From: Ulota crispa
Taxonomy: Eukaryota > Streptophyta > Bryopsida > Orthotrichales > Orthotrichaceae
Reading direction: 5' to 3'
DNA: 64,000 nucleotides
Assembly: GCA_963920765.1 (NCBI GenBank)
Contig: OY987245.1
Coordinates: forward strand, 7,766,727 to 7,830,726
This document shows, piece after piece, positions 36,909 through 47,500 of this stretch. The stretch's first letter is position 1. Every line of letters begins with the position of its first letter. The position numbers and the translations under genes are program-made. The notes under the pieces were generated by a model, which saw only the letters and a list, made by a program, of their open reading frames with translations, made no database searches and was not told the DNA's origin.

Positions 36909-37365
36909 TAGGAAGTGTAATTAAGGTACTTTGAATGCTCTTTCAGATTCTCGTAAAGTTTGAGTGGCTCAAATTGAGGTCAAGGTCAAATGGTCAATAG
37001 GGTAAAAGTCAATTAGCGGGGACTAGTACAGTTTTCAGGCAATTCTTACGAAAAAGCACAGCCAAAGTTCACAGAAAATCTTCAAACTACTGACTTAAAA
37101 AGTTATTTAATACAGTTATGGTAAAAAATGACACCCACACATGCTCACGTCATTTGAACTCACTGTAGTTACCATCCATTTGAAAGTTGACGACTAAAAG
37201 CTTCTGAGAATTAATGTCAACACCACAACAATGGAAGAAGCAATGAAACAGCTGCCTGGCTTACTCAATGCTCAAGTGAAGTAAATTTAAAGGGGGAAAA
37301 AAAGCTCGAATGCGTTGCATAAACAACAGTTACAAATTGGAAAAAGTGAGAAACCTACTAACTAT
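36909..37365. other. Spacer 3' of the L11 gene
   Basis: No gene. The part nearest 37365 is presumably the 3' untranslated region of the minus-strand L11 gene. Confidence 0.4.
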
Positions 37366-39991
37366 TTAGAGAATGACTTTCTCCTTCTTCACGAGCAGAG
37401 GCGGGTCAATATCGATTCCCATGTTGGCTGCTGTTCCGGCAACAATCCTCATGGCTGACTCAATTGTCGTACAGTTCAAGTCAGGCATCTTCTCTTGAGC
37501 AATCACCCTAAGCTGGTCAATGGTGACCTTACCGACCTTCATTTTCTGTGGGTCGTTGGAGCCCTTGGCAGCACCTGCGTACCGAGAAAAAGATTATTGC
37601 CACAACAACATACATAATAGAAAACATGTTCTTATTACAGTCAAGACGCTACAGAAATGACCATAAAATTACCATCTTGTAGGTATTTTTACAGTATAAG
37701 TTTGTCTTTTCCTTACCCCACAACAAATACGAGGAGAGAGTAGAGGTGTCACTTTTTGTATGCTCACTAATGTTAAGCATAGGTAAAAGTTGAGAACTCA
37801 ATTTCTAGAGTGATTCGGAATTAAGTAAGATCATGAAAGCAAACTTTGAAGTATTCAAGGAGACGAAATGTGAAGAAACATACCTGCTGCTTTCAAGAGA
37901 AGAATTGAAGCTGGAGGCGTCTTCAAGACAAATGTGAAACTTCTATCCTGTAATCAAAATTCCAGATATCTAACCATGTTAGCGACACACTAGGCAATTA
38001 CAAGCATGAAAGTTCCTTCAAAAGAGTACATCGATTCATCTACAAATGTGCCTTGAGAACAATATTGATAAGAAAAGGGCCATAAGAGGAGCAAATCGTA
38101 CTAACAAGCACACAGTGGTAATTTGGTAAATACTACGATACTTAGGGAAATGCTTATCCATGGATTTAGGGTTTAGTCTAGCTCATTTATAAATCACAAT
38201 TTACAAAAGAACTGTCCGGGAAATGTGTTCATGACTTGCAGGGAGAAATGCATGCAGATTCCCTACAGGGGAGCCACTCCTAGACACAAGCTCTAGTGCA
38301 TCAGCATCCTTTAAAATGTATGAACACAAAATCATATTCAAAAACTTCAATTCTGATAAGAAATTTTCATCAAAATAGATGAAAGCCATAAAAGCAGCTT
38401 CCCTACTAGAAATCTAATTAGAACACCACAAGCATATAATTCAATAGTTTATCTCAATTCATTAAAAAAATTAACTGAAAAAGAAATTAAAAACAACGTC
38501 GATAATACATATTAAAAACACCGAGTCGTCGAAAATTGATGAGGTATTAGAGTCCATACATCGAAAACTGTCTATCTCAGTTCATCTAAAAAATTGACTG
38601 AAGAAAGCACTGAATACAACGTCGATAATGCATATTAAAAACACCGAGTGTGGAGAATTGATGAGGTATGAGAGTCCATACATCGAAAACTGTGATCTCG
38701 ACGGGAATAACGTAACCAGGCTTGTCAGCAGTCTTAGCATTGTACTCCTTGCAAAACGCCATGATATTGACACCCTTGGAACCAAGAGCAGGACCAACAG
38801 GTGGCGCAGGAGTGGCCTTTCCAGCTTCCAAGGCCAGCTTCACAATTCCAACCACTGCAAACATCCGCACCAAACAAAACCCCCGACAAGTAAGTCATAA
38901 TCAAAAGTAAACAAAGTTCTAGTATGAAATTACAAATCGAATTGCTAGTAAGTCATACTCCCTCTGTCCCAATATAAAGCTCCAAATTAGGCATAGTTCT
39001 TGTCCCACTAAAAAGCTCCCTTTTCCTAATTTCAATTGTTGAGAAAGCGTTTGTCATGTCCAATGATTTCATGGGGGTAAGTGTCATGTCCAATGATTTC
39101 ATGGGGGTAAGTTAAGCAATTACAGAGCATTCCTCTCCTAACAAGCTTGGCCTTGCCCATATGAGGTACTGTTGTTGCTACTAATCTATAAATCATCAAT
39201 AAAGAGGAGGAGCTAGTAACATGTACATATATGATATTTTTTGTATGGAATTTGGGTGCCCAAACGGCAACATCAAAGCTGGAGATTTTGCACACATTTA
39301 GTGGATGGTATATTGATTCTAGAACGCACGTGTCATTATAACAAAGACTAAAATAATGAGGTGTTGACAGCATTCACAAACTATGTACAAATGTGGTACT
39401 TTTAGCATGGAATTTGGGTGTCTAATCGACAACATAAAAACTGGAGATTTTACAGACATTTAGTAGGTAGTATATTGATTCTAGAATGCATTTGTCACTA
39501 ACATAATGACTAAAAATACAATTGATCCCTCATGAAGAAGTTTTTTGGAGCTTTATAATGGGACAGAGGGAGTAATACAGTAAACAAATGTTCTAGTATG
39601 GAATTACAAATCGAATCGCTAGTAAGTCACAACAAAACAAAACAAAGCTCTTAATTATGAAATTACAAATTGTAATTCAATTAATGACCTAAAATGATAA
39701 TGCAGTCAAGAACGGAGGAACAAGTTCAATTTTCTCATGACCTAGAAAGGCATGGAAATTCGTACCTTTCTTAGCCTTTCCGGAAGGCTTGGGAGGCGCC
39801 ATAGCGACGACGTGCAATGACTTGCGCAGGGGCATTGAAACCACGGCTCCAGTCCGGAATGCGCCATTGTGGAGTGCGCAGTAAGAGGAGGAGGACGAGG
39901 AGGAGAGTCCGGCGGTGCCAGGGAGGAAGGACGATGCGAGCTTCGAGTCCAACCTGGCGCTCGCAATGGCAGTACCGCAGGTGGCCGCCAT
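37366..39991 (-). CDS. RPL11: Plastid ribosomal protein L11 (uL11c), four exons
   Basis: A component of the chloroplast 50S subunit at the GTPase-associated centre, where L11 binds 23S rRNA. Exons on the minus strand are 39766-39991, 38682-38854, 37884-37947 and 37366-37574, all with GT/AG borders; joined they give 223 residues. Residues 1 to about 65 are a Ser/Ala-rich plastid transit peptide. The mature part contains [21 protein letters not shown], the conserved N-terminal RNA/thiostrepton-region motif, then [13 protein letters not shown], and a C-terminal domain with GKVTIDQL and [20 protein letters not shown]. The start at 39991 has a strong CCATGGCG context. An in-frame ATG at 40105 would only lengthen the leader. 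Intron 1 contains a Stowaway MITE. The gene is divergent from the protease gene 2.5 kb away. Confidence 0.95.
38958..39572. mobile_element. Stowaway MITE in L11 intron 1, 615 bp
   Basis: Ends CTCCCTCTGTCCCAATATAA and the inverse TTATAATGGGACAGAGGGAG, flanked by TA on both sides. It makes up two thirds of L11 intron 1 and contains an internal 30-bp direct duplication (GTCATGTCCAATGATTTCAT at about 39055 and 39085). The truncated relative is at 22305. Confidence 0.88.
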
Positions 39992-40317
39992 GGCTGGGAT
40001 CCGTCTCTGCGAACAAAATTGCACAGGATTGCAGTGCAAAATGTGGAGAAGGGCGAGGCGAGGGGATAAGCAACGGAAGTGGGAAGTTAGATAAGGCGAG
40101 CTCAAAGTATTGTGGTTGATATCCTTCCGGTGTTGGCCAGGTATGGGTAGCGGGTATATGCAGGTTCTTGGGGGGTCTCAATTACTATTTCGATCATTTT
40201 GGATTTGCGGTGGTCTGTTTTTCTCAACCGCCGACGATGAAACCGTGCCGACGAAAAGCAAGCATGCCAAATGTTCTCCACGACGGAGCCACTTATGAGT
40301 TTAGGGCATCATCAACG

Positions 40318-40353
40318 CATACACCGCATACACCGCATACACCGCATACACCG
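40318..40353 (+). repeat. Microsatellite (CATACACCG)4
   Basis: Four perfect 9-bp units occur in the intergenic region between the divergent L11 and protease genes. Confidence 0.95.
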
Positions 40354-41130
40354 AGATTGGGACGGGGATTGACTGGTCTTGGCTAGTCCTGAGTCTCTCC
40401 CCCCATACAAGTCAATTTGCTGCCCTTTTCATCGGACGGATTCTCCCAATCCTGACACAACTTTCATCGCAAATTTAAGCAAATTTAAGCATCAGAGAAA
40501 GATACTTGCTAATACTTGCAAATTGTTGTTAAGAAGTTGCAAGCTATTGCAAATAAATGTCATTCTAGCAACAAACGCAATGGAAGTCTCAAGAACACTG
40601 AAGAACAAGCAAATCTGCCATCTGAGGAGACCGTTTCAACATGGTCATCTCTTGGTTCTAAATTACCCTGGTTGGTTACGTTGAAGCCCTAAAAGTTCCT
40701 CATTTTGGCACACAACTGGCCCCACCAAGAGAAATGCAGTTACAGCCCCCATTCCCCGTCTTGGATTGATTGATGATGTTCTGAAGCCAATTAGGGTTAA
40801 AACGACGCTCTGAAGCGAGCTAGGGTTAGCACGACGTTGCAGCACTTTTAGTAGCAAAGTCGCGGGCGCAATGTCGCGTCTGCGCCACGAGACGTCCATC
40901 AATGGCCCGATGCCGATCGATTGAAACAACCCAAGGATGATGGATGACGTCCCGAGGGCGCAGACCCCACACTACCTGGCATTGGTGGAAAAAGCGTTAT
41001 TATCCCACCTTGGTGGCCGAATTTCGACCTGCCACGAGTCGTAGATTTGAGTCCGACCCATCTACCAGTTTGCACTTTTGGAAAAAGGAAGCCCAACTCA
41101 CGGGTGTGAGAGTGTGGTGTGTCTTCTTAT

Positions 41131-41173
41131 CGCTCTCTCTCTCTCTTTCTCTCGCTTCCACTCTCCTTTTCCT
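41131..41173 (+). promoter_or_regulatory. CT-rich promoter/leader patch
   Basis: A run of CTCTCTCT and CTTTTCCTTCC, typical of the pyrimidine patch at plant transcription start regions, lies about 1.3 kb upstream of the protease ATG. With the AAG|GTAGGT site near 41311 it suggests a short non-coding first exon followed by a leader intron reaching close to 42484. Inferred only. Confidence 0.4.
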
Positions 41174-42484
41174 TCCCTCGTTGCGGTTCCAGCCGAGCTT
41201 GTGATTGATCGCCGACGTGACAGTTCTGCAACGAAGGAGAGGCGTGGTGGGACTCTGCATCGAATTCTATCGAATTTTGGGGTTTAGGGCTCAAAAAATT
41301 CGGATATTTAAGGTAGGTCTCCCCATCATCATCATTGGCTTGTTCTTTTTTTCTTTTTTTCTGTTTGTATGCAATTTGAGGAGCTCTCGCACTTGGATTT
41401 CGGTGACACGAGTCGGCGATATCTCGCACTCCATAGACTTATTTTTGGATATTCAGTACTCGTTCGGATTTGTTTTTGCAAATTTTGATAAACCTTTTGG
41501 AGAATTTTGATGTATAGAGATTTGTGGTTGTCAGAAAGTTGAGAATTGTGATATATTGGACTTATTGTTGTTGTAGTTTGTCTTGATTTTCACGCTCGGG
41601 AATTCTAGAGCAGATATTTGTTAGAACCGGTTAATTTTAACTTCTAATTGAAATGGTTATGTGCAACCCTAATTAGGTGTGGTTTTAAATAAGTCGATGT
41701 CGATAATCGTAAGAATTGCTCTTATAGTTTGGTCATTTTGAAATTGCTACTACTCCGAAATTAAAAGTACCCTTGTAGCTTGAGTATGTAATTTTTTTGT
41801 AGTTTGTGAAAGTTATAAGGCGTTACTGTATAAACTTTTGTATACGTCTTATTGTTGAATCTTTTTCTCTTTTCTTTCACACTTTCAAGTCCTCAAGTAT
41901 CAGTGAATTTGAACAGAATCAGAATATTTTCTGTTGGCACTAACCCAGAAGTAAGAACAATTGGCTTTGTTTTGATTGTAAGATAAAGACAACTGTCATC
42001 GGCACTCTGGGGTCTCATACTTCCAGATTTTTTGGTTTCGATAAAGCTTTTGATACTGTTGCGTAATTCGTATTTTGAGTATTGCTGATGCAGCAACTCA
42101 CCTGCAAGGAATTTGCAAAAAGGAATCTAACTATGGTTATGCGGTTTATCTTATCGTGAAAAGTCTAATTCAGAGGTAGCCAAATTCCATATCAGTAGAA
42201 TCAGTGAAGAAAGTTGCACCCATGTTGGTCCAAAAAAAAGCTGCTAGAATGATAACTGGGGCCTCTTGGATTTTTAGCCATGATTTTAGGTGAGAATCTA
42301 TCTGATATTTGGGGGTGGATTTTTGTTTTAGATGAGAGTCTATCTGACATCTTGGTGGATCTTTGTTGCTGTACAGGAATCCAATCCACCCTTTTCTATT
42401 GTGACACCACACAAGCCTCCTGCTCCTTCTAGAACCATCAAACCATACATTTTTGTGGCTTTCTAGTAATACCCATAAGCATCC
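41174..42484 (+). other. Probable 5' leader and leader intron of the protease gene
   Basis: No protein-coding signal. A donor-like AAG|GTAGGTCT lies at about 41311 and the sequence after it is T-rich, like an intron. Just before the ATG, AATACCCATAAGC (42468-42480) repeats the inner part of the AGGTAG-type MITE terminus. Confidence 0.35.
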
Positions 42485-44660
42485 ATGGCGAATTGCTTAT
42501 GTCTTTCACCATCGTCCACGCTCCACACACACCTAATGATCCCTTCCCAATCCTCCTCCCCTCAAGCTTACTACCGAAATCCATCCTTGTATCCAAAACC
42601 CATCACTTCTACCAATATTAGGTCTCGTACTTCACCCTTGAATGTCACAAGAGTCATAGTATCTGCAAGCCAATCCAAAAACCCTGCAACCTCTTCCTTC
42701 TCCTCTCCAAACCTCAGTAGCAGTCATTCTCGGTTACAAATAAACCCTAGATCACGCCCTTTAGACCCATCAATCAAGCATGTCTTGCAAGACGACACTC
42801 CAACAGAGCTTGCACCACTCGAAGCAGAATTCATGGAAGCAGAATTGATTGAAGCAGAAGATATTGCCACGTCATCAGTAGCAACAAGCATTGAAACCTT
42901 CCAGAACGAAGCATGGAACCACAGGTTTTTACTGGCACTAGCCGGTTTACCGGGCATTTTTTCAGGCTTAGAGACCTCCGGATCGGTAATCCAATCCCTC
43001 GCAGTATTAGCAGCGGTGATCACCGTCCACGAGGCAGGCCATTTCTTCGCAGCGAGGCTACAAAGGATCCACGTCACCAAGTTCGCGATAGGGTTTGGGC
43101 CAACCCTAGCGAAGTACCAGGGGAAAGAGGTGGAGTACTCCCTTCGAGCGATCCCGCTCGGAGGCTACGTGGCATTCCCCGACGACGATCCGAATTCCGG
43201 ATTCCAACCGGACGATCCAGATTTGCTGAAGAACCGGGGCATTCCCGCGCGCGCTCTCGTCATCTCCGCCGGAGTACTCGCGAACATCGTGTTCGCGTAC
43301 TCGGTTCTCTTCGGGCAAGTGTTGTCGGTAGGGTTAGTCGAACAAGAGTATTTGCCAGGTGTCATCATCCCGGAGATCATCGCCAGATCTGCGGCGTCTC
43401 GAGGCGGACTCGAGGCGGGTGACGTTGTGTTATCCGTCGGTGGACGAACCCTAGAAAAGAACGTCGGCGCGGTGTTCGATCTCGTGGACACAATTAAGGT
43501 GTGTACACCCATAAGCGCCAGTTTATGGGTGCCGAAGTGATGGTTGTGGGTGAGGGAGTGATGGTTATGGGTGATGAAGTGATGGTTGTGGGTAACAAAG
43601 TGGTGGTTTTGGGTGACTAACATGATAATTTTGATTGCCTCATCTCACTACAGTAGTACCTGGCTAAGATGAACTTGTGTAAGAAAAATGCTTGGATAAG
43701 ATCACTGTCCCTGACATGGAAGTGGCCCAGCAGGTTCATTATTGGGGAGCTTCAAGGGGTATTTGACTACAATGAATGCTCTCTTAAGATGAAATGAATA
43801 TTTTGTCCAGATACCTTCATCTTAGCCAGGCACTACTGTATTTAAGAACCATTAATAAGCATTGTTGTTTTTAGCATCTTTTACACACAACTAAACAATT
43901 TTAGTGATTTTGGACTTGTGAAAAATCTTTGTGAACAAATGCTTGGAATTGGAACTTTGAAATTGATGCCAATTTTTTTGGGTTTCCTCTTCCTTCCTAA
44001 CTTGACAATATTATTTTCAAAGTTCATCAATTAATTTTCCTACTCCAAAATCCTTGGTTTGACGCTTATGGGTGTACATACATACCTCAGGACAACCCGG
44101 GGAGAACACTGGATTTCGAGGTTCGACGGCCGGGATTCTCCGACCTTTTGAACATTAGAATCACGCCGGATCTGGCCTACGATGGAGCTGGTAAAATTGG
44201 AGTGCAACTCTCGACGAACGCAAGGTTGCACAGAGTGAAAGCGACGAACATCGGCGAGGCGGTGAAGAAAGCGTCGAAGGAGTTCGTGAGGCTGACAACG
44301 ACGGTCACCGATGGACTGAAGCAGGTGTTCTTCAACTTTGCTCAGACGGCGGACAAGCTGTCTGGCCCCGTGGCGATTGTGGCCGTGGGTGCTGAGGTGG
44401 CGCGGTCTGACGTGGCGGGGTTGTTCCAGTTCGCGGCCATTGTGAATATTAATCTTGCTGTGGTGAACATCTTGCCGTTGCCTGCTCTTGATGGCGGCTA
44501 CTTGTTTCTGATTGTGCTGGAGGCTCTGCGTGGGAAGAAGCTCCCTGAGGGTGTGGAGAAAGGGATCATGTCGTCGGGGATTTTGTTGTTGCTTGCGGTG
44601 GGGGTGGTGCTCATGGTGCGTGACACTCTCAATCTAGGTATCGTGCAGCAATTGTTGTAG
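42485..44660 (+). CDS. Chloroplast M50 metalloprotease, ARASP/RseP-like (site-2 type)
   Basis: A zinc protease of the site-2 family, expected in a plastid membrane, that cleaves substrates within the bilayer. Exons 42485-43498 and 44091-44660 (phase 0) give 527 residues. Residues 1-100 look like a transit peptide, followed by a Glu-rich segment. HEAGH at 182-186 is the zinc/catalytic HExxH within the first membrane helix. PLGGYVAF at 224-231 and a membrane stretch at about 255-285 follow. A PDZ-like part (LPGVIIPEI, GGLEAGDVVLSVGG) spans about 290-375 and contains the intron. LPLPALDGG at 466-474 provides the second metal-ligand motif (Asp472), and further membrane segments end the protein. 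All catalytic residues are present. The start context CCATGG is good. The sole intron is a transposable element (separate entry), and the last codons plus 3' UTR are repeated downstream. Confidence 0.93.
43537..43618 (+). repeat. 21-bp tandem repeat, 4 copies
   Basis: GTGATGGTTGTGGGTGAGGGA and variants start at 43537, 43558, 43579 and 43600, just inside the left arm of the intron element. Confidence 0.85.
43651..43838. mobile_element. pogo-like MITE nested in the protease intron, 188 bp
   Basis: Ends CAGTAGTACCTGGCTAAGAT and the inverse CAGTAGTGCCTGGCTAAGAT continue for 23 bp with one mismatch. TA stands on both sides. CAGT-type ends with a TA target match pogo/Tigger-type Tc1/mariner elements. 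Confidence 0.85.
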
Positions 44661-44966
44661 TTTGTATTTTTATTATTACGCAATGGTGACATGGTTCGTT
44701 CCCCTCCACGTAGACTTGTACACTAAAACCTTTTACTTGTTTAGGGTTTGCGAAATTTGTAATTTTTTTTCTCCTATTCTATTCGTAAGGAAAGTCTCAA
44801 TTTCTTTGCCACTTAATCCCGAAAAGATGTTGCTGTGTATTGTGTATGCTCTCTTTGTGTTGTATATGGATGGGGTATTTGGTAGAGCACATGAACTCTA
44901 TTGGAGTTGTAAATCTTAAGCCAAGTCATAAACATGCTATTGGTTTATTAATATTTTTTGGGGAAC

Positions 44967-45152
44967 ACTCTCAATCTTGGCATTGTTCAGCAATTGCTGT
45001 AGTTTGTATTTTAATACGCAACGTTGACATGGTTCCCCCCTCCACGTAGACTTGTACACTACACTATGATTCTCACTTGTTCAGGGTTGTGAAATTTGTA
45101 ATTTTTTTTCTCCTATTCTATACGTAAGGAAAGTCTGAACTTCTTTGCCAAT
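44967..45152 (+). repeat. Duplicate of the protease gene's 3' end
   Basis: This segment matches 44628-44812. It begins with a second copy of the last eleven codons and stop (TLNLGIVQQLL) and continues through the 3' UTR (CCACGTAGACTTGTACACTA, TCTCCTATTCTAT.CGTAAGG). The two copies start about 340 bp apart. The spacer contains sequence related to 5150-5270 in inverse orientation. Confidence 0.8.
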
Positions 45153-46220
45153 CAATTTGAAGTTGAGTTGTCTCATGCGTTTGTGTTCTTCTCTCTTGGT
45201 TTTGACGTTGGCTTTCTTTTGTTGTTCTTCAAACTGTTCATGGGTCTAACTCCTTTTCTGCTGAAATTCTGCTTGCTTTTTGTCATGTGACTTTTTGCGT
45301 CTTGATGATGTTCATGAGTTTGCAAAACTTGTTATCCTGCTAGCATTTGTGCACCCGAGCCTCGAGTTTCTGCCAGAGTTTTCGTGTATACTTGCAAGTG
45401 GGTTCACTGTTCTAGTAATCTTCATTTCTTAGTTCCGCTATTTGAATTTGTGCATAGAGAATGTGTGGTACATCTTCGGTGCTAAGGTAGATGCTACCTA
45501 ATTGAAGACATACGCTCAAATAGGACGCTGTAAACTAAGTTTTGGCTGGAACTTCGGCCAGAAGATCGAAAAATCATAATTTTAGGTTAACCGATACCAA
45601 CTATGTCATTACAGATTCCTTATTCCAGCTTAATCGAAAAATCAGTGAAAGAGGTTGGGTTTGAGAATTTTCTTGGAGTTTGGAATCTTTTGGTTGAATC
45701 TCTCCTCTTTCACTAAACTAAAACAGACTACATTGTATAGCGCAAGACAACATAAAGCAGCAAAGACTTATCAAAGACTTATCAACCATATGAGATGTTC
45801 ATAGCACTCTTTAATAAGTTGAAACTCTTCGTATCTATAAACAAGGTCTTACGATAAAAGTTATAAAAACCAATTTGGAGCTATCGTTTGCCAAAAAAAG
45901 TTATTGACCTTTAAAGTTGGCTATGGTATCTTGCACTACATGTAGCTATAATTTCGTTTTGGATTTGGATGTGACTTATGCTACCCAAGAGTCTGGATGT
46001 GATATGTGTTACCCAAAAGTTACATCTTTGAAAGAAGTTTCAATCTCACGCCAATTTTTTTACTCCAAATTTCTTCACACCAGCGTAGCTTGTCACAACC
46101 AGGTTTGTGATCCCTACCTTGGTATTGAGGTTGAGGTTCACCTTAACACAAGAAATGCAGCATCTTCTAATAATCAATCACTTGGTGTATTGAAATATGA
46201 AATCCTCTTCACCATGTTAA
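45153..46220. other. Unannotated DNA
   Basis: No supported gene. The frame at 45917-46306 has a short internal duplication but no recognisable motif. Confidence 0.3.
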
Positions 46221-46565
46221 CCCCTAAATGTCGGCACGGACGAAAAAACGTCCATTGCCTCCAAAAAAAAACTCTGTATCCCAGAAAAATACCAATCTTG
46301 ATCTGATTTTTTTTCAGAAGTGATCAAAAAAGCGTAATGCATCATGGAAGGCAAAAATTCTTGAGATATATTCATTTTATTTTATAACCCAAATTGTGAT
46401 ACATGGTGTTAGCTCCCAAACTGCCCTTCTTGTAATTTTCATGAGGGCACCATGCATTGTTGACTTTTTCAACTTTTTGAAGCAATACTACTTGTGCCCA
46501 TGTGCATAATACTGTAGAATGCTACAATCAGGGCAAGCCACGGTGATCCATCGATCCTTTAAGGG
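46221..46565. mobile_element. TTAA-type MITE, 345 bp
   Basis: TTAA at 46217-46220 and 46566-46569 flank CCCCTAAATGTCGGCACG and GATCCTTTAAGGG. A relative is at 48759-49124, sharing TTCATGAGGGCACCATGCAT-type sequence. Confidence 0.7.
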
Positions 46566-46569
46566 TTAA

Positions 46570-47496
46570 CTCCTAAAAGACTGTTGTCCCTTCGAGGGAC
46601 AGGTGGGAGTTTGGGCATGTACCTTTGGATAAGCAACTTTGTGTGATTTTCTGAAACTTTTCTAAAAGGTGGAGAATTCAAAGATCTATGCGGGCATCTA
46701 ATTTTTTCCTCATTCCAGCAATTATTGAAGAAGTTATGCATGAAAATCTGAAAAGCAAGGGATTGCCCGCCCGGGCAGCCCAAAAAATTCTTTAAAAATT
46801 AATTTTTTTAAAATTAAAATTTGAAATTGGTTCTTTAGATTTTTTTTTAAGGTGAGAAGCTTTGAATCATTCAATTTCAATCAATGACATGAAAGTTATG
46901 AGGAGTTTTTGTTTGCGGGCAATTATGGAATCTCTACTCTAAAATAAACTTTGAGGTCCTTTATTTTAGTCAATTTTTATTATTTTGGAAAAAAAACAAA
47001 ACTAAAGGATGTAAATTGTTTATCACAACATTATGACTGTTGGGATTTGCATTTTTCATTTTAATAATTAAATTCTTAACAATTTAGTGATTTGACTCAT
47101 TCTCTACTTCTTTTTACTTACTGATTTTTTGTATGTGTTGTGTAGTTCCAATTGATTTGAAAATTCTCCCATACATAGCTAACTTGATCTCCTACATGGG
47201 AAGAATAAAGCACAAAGTTGTGTAGAGCAATTATTTTCATGTAAGAATGGTCAAAGGCTTCTGAAATTTTGCGACAGCATGAAAAAAAACTTTTCTTTTC
47301 ACTTTAGATGTAAATATCTCACTCATGTCCATTTGGAATGACATTTTTTTTTTCCACAAGTACCTAATCCAATCTAGGGCAAGATCCTACAATTGGATTT
47401 CCCAAATTTTCAAAAAAAAATTACCTTCTTACTAACCCCCCAAAAGTGGCAGTTTTGAGTGATTTTCACGGAAAAAATGGCTGAATCCTTTAGGGG
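46570..47496 (+). mobile_element. TTAA-type element, 927 bp
   Basis: Abuts the previous element, sharing its TTAA. Left end CTCCTAAAAGACTGTTGTCC; right end AATCCTTTAGGGG before TTAA (47497-47500). Closest relative 26133-27051. Confidence 0.65.
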
Positions 47497-47500
47497 TTAA

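Larger units (their letters stand above)
43497..44087 (+). mobile_element. MITE forming the protease intron
   Basis: The left end AGGTGTGTACACCCATAAGC directly follows TA in the exon. The right end, read inversely, is AGGTATGTATGTACACCCAT continuing AAGCGTC. The termini thus match the AGGTAG-type MITE ends, with the core ACACCCATAAGCG in both arms. The intron is 43499-44090. The donor GT is bases 3-4 of the element and the acceptor CAG lies three bases beyond its right end. The expected right-flank TA is CA here. The interior is unlike A1 and A2 and hosts a nested MITE and a 21-bp tandem repeat. Confidence 0.7.

Noticed and set aside
39689..40105. L11 starting at the upstream ATG at 40105
   Set aside because: The ATG at 39991 has a far better context and gives a normal transit peptide and total length.
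39689..40181. A second gene overlapping L11 exon 1 on either strand
   Set aside because: The frames are compositional, without motifs or splice partners.
44840..45049. A separate small gene downstream of the protease
   Set aside because: It spans repeat sequence and the duplicated 3' end of the protease gene.
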